Of a DNA stretch of 64,000 nucleotides, positions 1 through 12,106 are shown in pieces. Position 1 is the first letter of the stretch, and each line of letters starts with the position of its first letter. This stretch comes from Aselliscus stoliczkanus (Eukaryota > Chordata > Mammalia > Chiroptera > Hipposideridae), in NCBI GenBank assembly GCA_033961575.1, contig CM066737.1:51870771-51934770 (forward strand), in the 5' to 3' direction. Under the pieces are notes generated by a model. The model made no database searches and was not told the origin of the DNA. It saw only the letters and a program-made list of their open reading frames with translations. The position numbers and the translations under genes were made by a program.

Positions 1-360
1 CCTCTCTCATCAGCAGTAAAACATGTCTTTGACCTTGGAAACTTCATTGTCCCTCTCTCTATCTTCTGTCTGTCCCTCTTACATTTTAAAATTGTACATA
101 TACTGCAATTCAGTCTTTTTAATGTACACTTTGATGAGTTTTGACAAATATTTACAGTCATATAATCACCATGAAAATCAAGATATAGAAAATAGATATA
201 GTTCCATTAACCCAAATATCTGTGCCTGGTCCTAGTGAAGTCCTCTCCAAACTCCAATTCCCAGGCAACTGCTGATCTATTTTATATCTTGTAGGTTTTC
301 CTTTTCTAGAATGTTATATACAAGCAATCATACAGTATGTAGCCTTTAGAGTATATCTTC

Positions 361-467
361 TTTTTTTTTTTTAGAGGGCAGTGTCACTGGCCCCCACATG
401 CGGGATCCGTATCAGGGCCGCTGGCCTCCCAAGCCATCACCCAACCACCACGCCACTCGGCCGGCCC
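361..467 (-). mobile_element. tRNA-derived SINE (GGCCGGCC family)
   Basis: Reverse complement of the family unit GGCCGGCCGAGTGG ... GGGCAGTGTCACTGGCC with a T-run (A-tail) at left. A 13-bp target duplication agagtatatcttc is at 348-360 and 468-480, so the whole insertion is delimited exactly. Confidence 0.93.
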
Positions 468-1261
468 AGAGTATATCTTCTTTTGCTTAACATAATGCAT
501 TGAGAATCATCCATGTTGTTGCATGTATTAATAGTTTGTTACTTTTTATTGTTGGATAGTATACCATTATGTGAATATGCCATGACCCGTTCAACTGTTC
601 ACCAGTTGAAGGACATTTTGGCTATTTTCAGTTCTTGCTGATTATGAATTAAGTTGCTATGAACATTGATCTACATGTTTTTGTGTGAAGATTCTTTTCT
701 TGGATAAATATCTAGGAGCGGGATTGCTAGGTTATGTGGTAAGGGTATGTTTAACTCTGTAAGAAATTGCCAACATGTTTTTTGAAAGTGGCTGTATCAT
801 TTTGCATTCTAACTAGCAATATATGAGAGTCTAGTTACGCTGCATCTTTGGCAGTACATAATATTGTCAGTTTTCCTTCTTTTTTTGAAATCTATTCTGA
901 TAGGTTAGGAAGTAGTATCTCATTGTACTTTTAAATCACAATTACTAGATGACTAATTATATTGAGATTCGTTATATGTGCTCATTAGCCTTTCAAATAT
1001 CTTCTTTGGTGAAGTATCTGGTTCAAATCTTTTGTCCTTATTTCCTATTGTATTCTTTAAATTTGATTGTTTCCTTATTATTGACTTTTGAGAGTTCTTT
1101 ATATTTACTGGTTATAAGTTCTTTGTCAGATAAATGATATAAAAGTATTTTAATTTTAATGAAGTGTAATTTATCAGTTTTCTTCTTTTATGGATTGTTC
1201 TTTTCATGTTGTATCTAACATCTTTTTAATTAACCTATGATCACAAAGATTTCCTCCTATG

Positions 1262-1445
1262 CTTTTATCTAAAACAAGGGACAATAAAGTATTGCCCATG
1301 GGCTAAATTTGGCTTCCAGGACTATTTTTGAACTGCCTGTGAGCTAAGAATCATTTCTACATTTTTAAAGGATGTAAAAAAAGATTTTGTGACAGAAACC
1401 ATAAGTGGTCCACAAAGACTGAAATATTAACTATCAGGCCTTTTA
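1262..1445 (-). mobile_element. hAT-type MER-like fragment
   Basis: Phrases such as cccatgggctaaatttggct and actatcaggccttttataga match, in reverse orientation, the ancient non-autonomous hAT element also seen at 17909-18133. Family name not assigned. Confidence 0.5.
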
Positions 1446-3176
1446 TAGAAAATATTTCTCTTATGTTTAGGTCTATGGTCCATTTTGAATTAATTTTTGT
1501 ACAAGATATGAAGTATGGGTCAAGGTTTTTTGTTTGTTTGTTTTGCTTGCATATGGATATCCAATTGATTTAGCACCTTTTATTGAAAATGCTTATTTTT
1601 CTATTGAAATTGCTTTTGCAACTTTGTCAAAATGAAATTGTGTAAGTCTATTTTTGGACTCCCTGTTATGTTCCATTGATCTATAATGTCTGTCATTTCA
1701 CATATACCACACTATCTTAATTACTGTGGCTTTATATTAAGTTTTGAAATTAAGCACTATGAATCCTCCAATTCTGCACTTCTTTCTCAGATTGTTTTGG
1801 CTATTCTAGGTCTTTGTTTTTCCAAATAAACTTTAGAGTCAGAAACTACTGCTCAGTTTTGCTTGGGAATATGTTCAATCTATGGATCAATTTGGAAAAA
1901 AATTGATACCTTAACATTGTATTGAACCTTCCAATTAATGAACACAAAATATCTTCCCATTTACTTGGATTTTTTATTTGTCATACATGTTTTCTAGTTT
2001 TCCACATACAGATCCTGCTCATATTTTCTTACAAATATACCTAAGTACTTTATATTATCCAATACTATTTTAATAATAATGTTTTTGTTTAATTTTCATT
2101 TCTAGTTGTTTGTTGCAGTATATAGAAAAAAAATATTTTGTGTATTTGCCTTGTATTCTGTGACCCTACTAAATTCAATTTTTATTGCTAAGGGCTTTTT
2201 TTGTAGATTTCTTATGATTTTCTACATAGAAAATCATGTCATCTATGAATCGAAACAGTTTTTATTTCTGCCTTTATAATCTGTATGCCTTTTATTTCTT
2301 TTTCTTGCCTTATAGCATTTCATTGCTTTATAGGGCTTCCAGTACAATTAGAAAGAAAGGACATGTTATGTTGTTCCACATCATTGGGGAAAAATAATTA
2401 GTCTTTTACCACTAAATATATTGGATCAAGTTTTTTTGTAAATGCCCTTTATCATACTAACCAAGTTTCCTTCTATTCCTAATTTTCTGAGAGTACTTTT
2501 TCAGAATAGTTGTTGGATGTTGTCAAATGATTTTCAGCATCTATTGAGATGATAATACACTTTTTCTTCTTTAGACTGATAGAGCAAATCACATTGACTT
2601 TCAAAATCAGCCTTGAATTCTAAGAATAAACTTTATTGGTTGTATTGTGTAATCCTTTTTGAATATTGTTGGGTTTCATTTACTAATATTTTCTTGAAGA
2701 TTTGTAATCCATTTTCATTAGAGATATTGGTATATAGATTTTTTTTTCCCTTATAATGTCTTTGCCTGGTTTTGATATTAGGGTAATGCTGGTCTCATAC
2801 AATGATTGGGAAGCAATGTATACACTTCTATTTTGGAAAAGAAATAATGTGGAGCTGGTGTTACTGCTTCTTTAATTATGTGTTAGAATTCATGAATGAT
2901 GCCAGCTTGACCTGTAGTTTTCTTTGTTGGTAGGATTTTAACTACAAACTCAGTTTCTTTAATAAATACCTGGATTATCAATTTCTTCTTCAGTGAGCTT
3001 CAGTAGTTTGTACTTTCAAGAAATTCATACACTTCACCTAAGTTGTTAAATTTATGGGCATACAGTTGTTTGCCATATTGTTTGCCATACTCCCCTGTTA
3101 TTCCTTAATGTCTGTAGGGTATGTAACAATGCCTCTTCTTTCATTCTAATATTGGTAACATATCTCTTCTCTTTTT

Positions 3177-4470
3177 TTTGGCTTTATATCCCTATCTCTT
3201 TTTAAATTAAATTTATTGGGACGTTGGTTAATAAAATTATATAGGTTTCAATTGTACAACGCTATAATACATCATCTATATACTGCATTGTGTGTTCACC
3301 ACCCCAAGTCAAATATGCTATAACTATATAATTGACCCTCTTCTACATTCCCACCTTCCCCCTTACCCTCTGGTAACCACTAAATTGTTAGCTGTGTCTA
3401 CAATTTTTTGCTAGCATAGAAGAAAACATGGGGACTACATTTAGGGACCTTGGTCTCAGAGAGAATTTTATGAATTTGACCTCAAAGGCAAGGGAAGCAA
3501 AAGCAAAAATAAATGAATGGAACTATATCAAAGTATAAAGCTTCTGCACAGCAATAGAAGCCATCCACAAAACAAAGAGGCAACCAACCAAATAGGAGAA
3601 TATATTCACAAAAAAACATCTCGGATGAAGGGCTACTATACAAAATATATAAAGAACTCATACAGCTCAACAACAACAATAAAACAAATGATCACATTAA
3701 AAAAATGGGCAGAGGACTCAAACAGAGACTTTTTCTGAGAACATACAAATGGCCAAGAGATATATGACAAAATGCTCAAATTCAATAGCTATTAGGGAAA
3801 TGCAAATGAAAACCATGAGATACCACCTCACACCTGTTAGAATGGCTATTATCAACAACACAAGTAATTACAAGTGTTGGAGAGCCTGCTGAGAAAGAGG
3901 AACCCTCAAAAACTGTTGGTGGGAATGTAAATTAGTACAGCTATTATGGAAAACAGTATGGAGGTTCCTCAAAAAATTCAGAAAAGAATTACCACATGAC
4001 CCAGAAATCCCTCTTCTGGGTATCTACCCAAATAATTTGAAAATATTTACCTGTAAAGATATATGTACCCCTGGGGCCGGCCGAGTGGCACGGTGGTTAA
4101 GCGCTGGCTTGGGAAGCCAGCGGCCCCAGTTTGGTCCCACATATGAGGGCCAGTGACTGCCCTCAAAAAAAAAAAGATATATGTACCCTTATGTTCACTG
4201 CAGCATTATTCATGGTGGGCAAGACATTGAAATAACCAGTGTCCTTCAATAGATGATTGGATAAAGAAGATGTGGTACATATATACAATGGAGTATTACT
4301 TGGCCACAAGAAAAGATGAAATAGTGCCATTTGCGACAACATGGATAGATCTTGAGATTATTATGCTAAGCAAAATAAGCCAGACAGCAAAAGCTGAGAA
4401 CCATTTATTTCACTCATATGTGGAATATAAAACTGAAAGCAACAAACAAATAAGGCAAAGAAATAAACAA
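3177..4470 (-). mobile_element. L1 insertion with 5' inversion
   Basis: Two parts of one L1 3' region in opposite orientation: about 3190-3395 is antisense 3' UTR including the terminal ccaataaattt end, while 3396-4470 is sense ORF2 C-terminus running up to the point where the first part begins. This is the signature of twin priming. A candidate duplication ttctcttttttt flanks it (near 3169 and 4470). A SINE is inserted at 4071-4172. Confidence 0.75.
4071..4172 (+). mobile_element. tRNA-derived SINE
   Basis: Plus-strand family copy with A-tail; target duplication aaagatatatgtaccc at 4055-4070 and 4173-4188. A few internal bases are missing (cagtgactgccc rather than cagtgacactgccc). Confidence 0.93.
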
Positions 4471-5142
4471 AATTCTCTTTTTTTCTTTGTTAGCCTGGCT
4501 AGAAGTGTATCCATTTAATTGATCTTTTCAAGGAACCTCATTTGGTCTCATAAAATATTTCTATTGTTTTTCAAATTTTAATTTCATTTGATATCTGCTA
4601 ATTTTGTTATTTCGTTCTATTTTCTGATTGTCTTTTTATTTTGCCTTTCTTGTCTAATTTTTTAAAGGAAAAGTTAGATCATTTATTTGAGATTGGTCTT
4701 TTTCAAATAAAATCTTTTCAAATACGAATTTTCTTCTAATCACTTCTTTATCTATATCCTACAAATTTTGATATGTTTTATTTTCATTTTCACTCAATTC
4801 AAAATACGTACTTTCTAGTTTTCCTGGTGATTTCCTCTTTTAGTTATGGATAATTAGAAGTGTTTTGGTTATTTTCTAAATATGTCACCATTTTCCCAGA
4901 TAGCTTTATATTACTGATGTGTTGTTAAATCCATCAATGGTGAGATTATTGTATTTCAATACTTTTAATTTGCCAAAGTTTGTTTGATGACACCAGATTA
5001 TGGTCTATCATGGTGAATGTTCCATGTGCATTCAAAAAGAATGTGTTTTCTACTCTCGTTGGATGGAATGTTCTATAATTGTCAATGTTGAGTTATGCTG
5101 AAGAGAAACTCCTGACACTGCCCTGCTAGAACATGGTAGATT
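4471..5142 (-). mobile_element. Old L1, antisense, right part
   Basis: Continues the antisense L1 of 1-3176: the text after the insertion (ctttgttagcctggctagaa) follows on from ttctcttttttt at 3169. Diverged RT and endonuclease-region sequence, no open frame. Confidence 0.7.
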
Positions 5143-5158
5143 CTATCCTTGTATCTTT

Positions 5159-5847
5159 TTTTTTAAAGAAATACTGATCATATTTCCCTTTTGAAGTCTT
5201 TTTTATTTTATTTTATTATTTTCAAGATTTTATTGGGGAATTGGTGGAGGGGAACAGTGTTGGGAATAGGGGGAGGGGACCAGCCAAGTTGTTATTCTTC
5301 AATCTTCGTTGTGGAGGGCGCCAGTCGCCATCTGGCTTCCCCTCTGCAGCTCGTGGCCTCTAAGCTCAAGGTACTGTGTTGAATCTTACTTGCAGGTGGG
5401 AATAGCCACCATCCCATGTGGGAGTCGAACCAGCAGCCTTGTTGTTAAGAGTGCACGCTCTATCATCTGAGCCATCAGGGCAGCAGCTCAGCCCAAGGTG
5501 CTGAGTTCAGTCTTAGCTGCGGGTGGGCATAGCCACCATCCCATGCGGGAATCGAACCAGCAGTCTTGTTGTTAAGAGCACATGCTCTATCCACTGAGCC
5601 ATCCAGGTGGCAGCTCAGCTCAAGGTGCCGAGTTCAGTCTTTAGTTGCGAATGGGCATAGCCCACTATTGAACAGGCAATCTTGTTGTTACACCATCTGA
5701 GCCATTCTGCCACCTGTTGGCAGCTCAGGGACAAGCTCAGCTAGGTCCCAGCATTCACTGGCCCATGTGGGAATCAAACTGGTGGCCCTGTTGCTCAGAG
5801 CACGTGCTCTAAGCCAACTCTTAACCAACTGAGCCACTCGGCTGGCC
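5159..5847 (-). mobile_element. Composite SINE with extra 3' segment
   Basis: Several tRNA-like modules in reverse orientation, each with gtgggaatcgaac-like B-box sequence and a gagcca(t/c) end, followed by the tail module ending ccaataaaatctt. A 16-bp duplication ctatccttgtatcttt flanks it (5143-5158, 5848-5863). Between the SINE tail and the left duplication are about 60 nt that are not SINE, which suggests a transduced flank. Confidence 0.8.
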
Positions 5848-5863
5848 CTATCCTTGTATCTTT

Positions 5864-6398
5864 ATACATGAAGCCAATGCCAAGTATGTCTTATGGTAGC
5901 TCAATAAGCATGAAAATACTAACTGAGTTGAAGACCACCTGATATTAGGCATTGCAATATCCCAATTTTCTATTTGTAATTTTATATTCTCTTTATTTTT
6001 GAATAATTGTTTTCTTTTTCATTTACAGTTGACATACAATATTACATTAGATTCCAGTGCACACCATAGTGATTAGACATTTATATAACTTATGAAGTGA
6101 TCACCCTGATAATTCTCATACCCATCTGACACCATACATAGGTATTATATTATTGACTATATTCCTTATGCTATATTTTACATTCCCATGACTATTTTGT
6201 ATCTACCGATTTATATTTCTTAATCCTTTCCCTTTTTTCACCCATTCCCCAACTCCCCTCCCAGCCGGCAACCTTCAAAATGTTCTCTGTATCTATGAGT
6301 TTGTTTCCGTTTTGAGAGCTGCCAACATTGTATAATCTTAAAGTGTCACAAAAAACTATCTTTCTCAGTCTTCCATATTTTCTCATAATACTGTTTTT
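5864..6398 (-). mobile_element. L1 3' UTR fragment (antisense) with unassigned flank
   Basis: From about 6006 rightward the reverse complement reads as a carnivore/bat-type L1 3' UTR (gttgacatacaatattacat). The stretch 5864-6005 shows nothing recognisable. Confidence 0.55.
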
Positions 6399-6505
6399 TG
6401 GTGTTTTTTTTGAGGGCAGTGTCACTGGCCCTCATATGTGGGACCTGAACCGGGGCCGCTGGCTTCCCAGGCCAGCGCTTAACCACCACGCCACTTGGCC
6501 GGCCC
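6399..6505 (-). mobile_element. tRNA-derived SINE
   Basis: Reverse-orientation family copy; near-identical flanks tctcataatactgttttt and tctcatagtactgttttt form the target duplication. Confidence 0.92.
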
Positions 6506-7180
6506 TCTCATAGTACTGTTTTTTAAATTTTACTTTTAATACTTGTTATTTTAATTCCTTATTATATATTGCTAATTGGGATTTATTTAGTTGAGACCAT
6601 TTACTCAATTATCACCTTTTAAAGACTCTATTCTTTCTCTACTGTCTAATGATGACATTTTTGTGAAATATCAAATTTCTGTATATGTACAAGTACGTTT
6701 CTGAACTCTTTCTATTGTATTGATCTACTTGTCTGTTCCAGTACTGGTTCACAATGTTATAATTACAATGATTTTGTAATATATTTTATTATATGTTTGG
6801 TTAATATTAAGTTTCAGAATCAGTTATGTCAAGTGCTTCCAAAACATCCCTACATGGAATTCCCATTCGCAATTGAATTATATTTACAGACAAATTTGAA
6901 GAGAATTGACATCATTGAGTCTTCCTATCCAGACATAATTTATCACCCAATTAATTCTATCCCTTTTCATGTTGTTAATAATAGAGTTTAAGTTTTTCCA
7001 CAAATACATTACACACTTTTTTTTGTTAATTTCTAGACATGATATAGATTTTTTGCAAATTATATTTCATTTTTTAATTTGTTTCAACATTTCCAAACAC
7101 ACCACTCTATTTATCACAATGATACTTTTGTACATTTTTGCAGGTACCTGGAACATCCTTCCTTAAAAATTTAGTTCAAG
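6506..7180 (-). mobile_element. Diverged antisense L1
   Basis: Reverse complement resembles L1 ORF2 RT-region sequence (tattgatctacttgtctgtt, cattgagtcttcctatccag). Many stops. Confidence 0.55.
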
Positions 7181-7838
7181 CATCATCTCCTATAGGAAGC
7201 CTCTCAAGGTACCTTAGATGAGACACTGAAGAAAAGTAACATATAAGCCAAATTTAATACTTCCAAAGTCATCTTTTTTTTTCTTTTTTCCTAATTCTGA
7301 TTCTAATGTTCACTCTTAAGCACATTTTATTTCTCATATAGTTATTTCCTGATGGCATTAGCCTTATTAATTTATTATTGGTCACTGTGTTGCTTTAAAT
7401 GTCCTGCATCAAACTCTCCTATATTTTAGTGACTAAGTTCTGGTACAGGTGTGTCTGGTGGGTGAACTTATATTGTGATCTGCTTGCTGAGTTTTGATTA
7501 TGGTATATTGATCCAAAACATTAGTGATACATATTTATAAAAATTTCTGTTGAAATAATCAGAATCTTAGTGATAGAACCTCAATTTTCTTATATTAAAG
7601 AGCAATCTCTAAGATCTTCAAGAGCAGTTTATGCCTTTATGTTTCTAGTGATGTAAGTAGTACCTGTCACAGAATAAGAATATAATAAATGAAGAATTAA
7701 GGAATTACATGGCATAAAATCCCAAATTATTTTCCTTCTAGCATGATAGGAATTGTACTGGTGTTTATATTTGAGAGTGATTCCTATTAGGATATAGGAA
7801 TCCTATAATTCCTTTCGGAGATGAGGTAAATGCCTGTT
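7181..7838. other. Intron 29 sequence without recognisable feature
   Basis: AT-rich; no splice-flanked Gly-X-Y segment and no repeat I can name. Confidence 0.5.
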
Positions 7839-7855
7839 AAAAAGTTGATACTTGA

Positions 7856-7942
7856 GGGCCGGCTGAGGGGGATGGTGGTTAAGCGCTGGCTTGGAAAACC
7901 AGCAGCCCCGATGTGACCAGCAGTGACACTGCCCTCAAAAAA
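7856..7942 (+). mobile_element. tRNA-derived SINE, shortened
   Basis: Family copy missing part of the B-box region (gatgtgaccagcagtgacac). Duplication aaaagttgatacttga on both sides. Confidence 0.9.
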
Positions 7943-7957
7943 AAAGTTGATACTTGA

Positions 7958-8372
7958 GGGCAGTATGCTAAGTGACATAAATCAGACAGATGAAGACAAA
8001 TACTATATTATTTCACTTAAGTTTGGAATTTAAAAAACAAAATAAATGAACAAACAAAACAGAAACAGACTCAGATAAAGGGAACAAACTGACGGCTGTC
8101 AGATGGGGGGGGTTGGGGAGCTGGGTGAACAAGATGAAGGGATTAAGAAATACAAATTGGCAGTTACAAAATAATCACGGGGATATAAAGTACAGCATAG
8201 GGAATATAGTCAATAATATTGTAATAACTATCTATGTGTCAGCTTACCCACCTGACTTATCAGGCTTATCAGGAGGATCACTTTGTAAGTTATATAAGTG
8301 TCTAATAATCTAATACTTGTACACCTGAAACTAATGTAATATCGAATGTCAACTATAATTTAATAAAAAAAG
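7958..8372 (+). mobile_element. L1 3' end
   Basis: ORF2 stop region plus 3' UTR in sense (cagttacaaaataatcacgg, tacacctgaaactaatgtaa) ending in taataaaaaaag. Same 3' UTR type as at 31005-31635 and 52840-53150. Confidence 0.75.
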
Positions 8373-9034
8373 AAGTTGACGTTTAAAATAGTCTTTAATT
8401 TATTTCTCTCCAACCCATGTCTCAAGAACATTTTTATAAACAAAGTATAGTGAATGAGTAATTTCCATGGAGACTGCTTGCCACATAGCTTATCAATTGC
8501 AATGTCTATCTGCAATGTTTGTGGTCCCAGGTCTAAGCTTGAGAAGATAATTGGTGGAAAACATTACCGGTAACTTTGAGTGTTACCGTTTACGGCTAGC
8601 CAGAATTGTTTGCTAGAAGGCAGAAAGGTATTTTTAAAATAGCTTATCCAAGAAGAATTTGTACTGAGTTAGTGTGGGGCTGTTGCTGGCTGAATCTATC
8701 CTGGTTAAATTGAACTACGCTGTCTCATCGTTTTAATGGTAATCAACCCAACATGTTTCAGGTGCATGAAACTGGTGAGATTATATTCTGAGGGCCAAAA
8801 TATTGACAAGGAGAGTCCAATTCCTTGCAAACAAGAAGGGAAAATACAATAGCCAAACCAACTAGGTTAATTGTATTCCTATATATAAATAGGGAAATGA
8901 AAATCAAGGGAGTAGAAGAAACCAACAGAGATATGAGCAGTCTACAAGAAAAAATATGTACTCTCTTTGAACATATGAAAAGATGGTAAGTTTCAATCAT
9001 TATAATAGACATAAAAAATTTAAACTACTCTGAC
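8373..9034. other. Intron 29 sequence, mostly unassigned
   Basis: No collagen-like exon. The part from about 8760 may be degenerate L1 ORF2 but I cannot support that firmly. Confidence 0.35.
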
Positions 9035-9278
9035 ATTGAAAGCAAAGGACCTAGTATAGCCAAAGACTTTTTTGTTTTAAAGAAAGAACAAAGTTGGAGG
9101 ACTTACATTACCTGACATTCAGTCTTACTGCATACCTACTCTAATAGAAACAGTGTTGGTACTGATTTAAGGATAGTAAAATAGGTAAGTAGAATTGATA
9201 GCACAGAAATAGAACCACACAGGTATAGTCACTTGATTTTTAACAAAAACACCAATGTAATCCAATGGGAAGAGAGCT

Positions 9279-9383
9279 TTTTTTTTTTTGAGGGCAGTAT
9301 GACTGACCCTCATTTGTGGGACCAGAACCGGGGCTGCTGGCTTCCCAAGTCAGTGCTTAACCACCACGCAACTCGGCCGGCCC
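9279..9383 (-). mobile_element. tRNA-derived SINE
   Basis: Reverse-orientation copy; short duplication aagagagct on both sides (9270-9278, 9384-9392). Confidence 0.92.
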
Positions 9384-9985
9384 AAGAGAGCTATTTTAAA
9401 CAAATGATACTGAACTAAAATTATTTGAGATGGATGATAGTCGTAAGCATAAAAGCTAAAACTGTAAAACTTATAAACAAAACATACAATATCTAAACTT
9501 TTGTTTATCAAAATACACTAATAAAAATGAATAGGCAAGCCAGATAGGGATAAAATACTCATAAATGTATACATGACAAAGGAACAGTATGCAAGATATA
9601 TAAACATCACTTCCAACTTAATAAAAAGAGAAACAACCCATATTTGAAAATGGGATAAATATTTGGATGAGTAAATTATCTACCAATACATGTAAAAGAG
9701 CTCAATTTCATTTGTCATTAGAGAAATGCAAACTAAAACCAAAATATAGCCATTCTAATGCCTAGTATCAACAAGACAAATAATTACAAGTGTTGGAGAG
9801 GCTGGGGAGAAAAAGGAAACCTCATACACTGCTGGTGGGAAAGTAGATTGGTGCAGCCACTATGGAAGGCAGTGTGGAGGTTCCTCAAAATTTAAGAATA
9901 GAATTGCCATGTGACCCAGCAATCCCTCTTCTGGGTATCTACCCAAAAAATTTGAAACATTTATCTGTCAAGATATATCCACCCT

Positions 9986-10087
9986 GGGCAGGCCGAGTGG
10001 CGTGGTGGTTAAGCGCTGGCTTGGGAAGCCAGCGGCCCCAGTTCGGGTCCCACATATGAGGGCCAGTGCCACTGCCCTCAAAAATAA
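9986..10087 (+). mobile_element. tRNA-derived SINE
   Basis: Sense copy; 16-bp duplication aagatatatccaccct at 9970-9985 and 10088-10103, in the same L1 site type as the SINE at 4071. Confidence 0.93.
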
Positions 10088-10181
10088 AAAGATATATCCA
10101 CCCTTATGTTAATTGGTGGCAAAACATGGAAATAACTGAATTGTCCTTCAACAGATGATTGGATAAAGAAGATGTGGTACA

Positions 10182-10571
10182 GGGGCCAGCTGGGTGGTAC
10201 AGTTGGTTAGAGCATGGGCTCTGAGAAACAGGGTCATCAGTTTGATTCTCATATGGGCCAGTGAGCTGCGCTTGAGCTGCTACTGAGATGTCAATGGGTG
10301 GGCAGATGGCTCAGCTAGTGAGAGCACGTGCTCTTAACAACAAGGTTGCCAGTTCAATTCCCACATGGCATGGTGGGCTGCGCACCCCACCCTCCAAAGC
10401 TAGATTGAAAATGGCGACTAGAATGAAGCTGAACTTGTGCCCTCCATAGCTAAGATTGAAACAACTACTTGACTTGGAGCTGATGGGTCCTGGAAAAACA
10501 CAATGTTCCCCTTCCCCAATTCCCCAACACTGTTCCCTTCCCCAATTCCCCAATAAAATCTTTAAAAATAA
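10182..10571 (+). mobile_element. Composite SINE (two tRNA-like units plus tail)
   Basis: Unit 1 (about 10184-10270) and unit 2 (about 10300-10375) each have A/B-box-like sequence (ggttagagcatgggctct; agttcaattcccacatgg). The tail (gacttggagctgatgggtcc then ccaataaaatctt) resembles the Rhin-1 SINE of rhinolophoid bats. Duplication aagatgtggtaca flanks it. Confidence 0.88.
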
Positions 10572-10942
10572 AAAGATGTGGTACATATATTTACAATAGA
10601 ATACTACTCTGCCATAAGATGAAATACTGCCATTTGCAACAATATAGATGGATCTTGAGATTATCATGCTAACCAAAATAAGTCGGACAGAAAAAATCAA
10701 GAACCATATGATTCCACTCATATGTGGGATATGAAGCTGAAAGCAACAAAAAAGACAAAACTCATAGACACAGACAACAGTTCAGTGGCTACCAGAGGGT
10801 AAGGGGGGAAGGGAAGGGGTAGATAGAAAAGGGTAAAGGGGTCAAATATATGGTGATGGAAGGAGATTTAACCTTGGGTGGTGAACACACAATACAATAT
10901 ACAGATGGTGTATTATAGATTGTACACTACTTCAAAACTATA

Positions 10943-11097
10943 CAGTAATACCTTGGTTTGTGAGCATAATTGGTTCCAGAAACAAACTACTCATATTGCA
11001 AGACATCGCTTGTTTACCGTTTAAAATGTATTAGAAATGTTTGCTCGTCTTGCGGAACACTCGCAAACTACGTTACTTGCAATCGAAGGTTTTACTG
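10943..11097. mobile_element. Tigger/pogo-like MITE
   Basis: 155 bp with imperfect terminal inverted repeats (cagtaataccttggtttg / cagtaaaaccttcgattg) and a TA duplication inside flanking TATA. Removing it restores a continuous L1 3' UTR (cttcaaaacta-TA-attttattaacc). Confidence 0.8.
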
Positions 11098-11169
11098 TAT
11101 AATTTTATTAACCAATGTCACCCCAATAAATTTAATGAAAAATAAAATAAAACCAAACTATGTTACCAA

Positions 11170-11875
11170 CACACCTAGCAAAATTCAAAAATGAAAAGAA
11201 GGAATACGTCAAATGTTGGAAAAAAATGTGGAACAATTGAAACATTCATACCATATTGGTGCAAGTTTAAAATGGTACAACCATTTTGGGAAAAGGTTTA
11301 GTAGTTTCCTTTATGACTAGCATACACCTATCTTATGACCCAACAATTCTACTCATAGGAGTTCACCCAAGTGAAATGAAAGCACATATCCACAAAAAGA
11401 CTTATAAAATAACATTTTTCAATGCTTTACTCACAATAGCCAAAAACTTGACACAGCTGGTGTCCATCAACAGAGTGGAAAATGAGTAAAAAAACTTTGG
11501 TATATTTATAAATAAAATACTTAATAATAAAAAATAGAACTACTGATAAACACAACAACATGAATGAATCTCAAAACAATATTCTGAGTGAAAGAAGTCT
11601 TACAAAGAAAGTACATACTGTATGATTCCATATGAAGCTCTTGAACAGGCAGAATTAATTTATGATCAAAAAAATCATTACAGTATTGTTGCCACTGTGG
11701 ATGTTCGGGTAGGGACTGAGGAAACGGGCAAAAGGGAAATTTCTGGGATTATATCTTGATGGGGTTTGGTTACACAGGTGTATGCATTTGTCAAAATCCA
11801 GCAAATGTACCCTTAAGATGTGTGCATCGCATTTAATATGTATTTTATATTAAAAGAGAAAGAACCACTGAAGTG
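11170..11875 (+). mobile_element. Old L1 fragment
   Basis: Diverged sense ORF2 end and 3' UTR (atcttatgacccaacaattc, cacaggtgtatgcatttgtc). Older than the element at 9035. Confidence 0.6.
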
Positions 11876-12106
11876 TAGTTATGATATACATGCTTAAGTA
11901 TTTAGGAAGAAGTACACCATTGTTTCAATTTACTTCAAAATTCATCAAAAAATAAATCAATGGATGGAGAAAGGGATGGATAGATATGTGACAAATCATG
12001 CATAGTAAAATGTTGACAGTAGAATATCAATGATGGGTGTATAGTAGTCACTGTAAAATCCTTTCTACATTCTTTATATATGAAATTAAAAAATAGAAAA
12101 GATTGG

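Larger units (their letters stand above)
1..3176 (-). mobile_element. Old L1, antisense, left part
   Basis: Sequence reads as the reverse complement of the 3' half of a diverged L1: 3' UTR and ORF2 C-terminus at left, RT-domain coding at right, full of stops. Its body continues at 4471-5142 after a younger insertion. A SINE (361-467) and a hAT-like fragment (about 1262-1445) interrupt it. It fills the left end of intron 29. Confidence 0.75.
9035..11160 (+). mobile_element. L1 ORF2 3' part and 3' UTR, interrupted
   Basis: Sense L1 from ORF2 C-terminal sequence to the 3' end ccaataaatttaatgaaaaa near 11140. Interrupted by SINEs at 9279, 9986 and 10182 and by a Tigger-like MITE at 10943. Frame is destroyed throughout. 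Confidence 0.75.

Noticed and set aside
10311..10721. 136-codon minus-strand frame
   Set aside because: Spans a composite SINE and antisense L1; no splice or codon signal.
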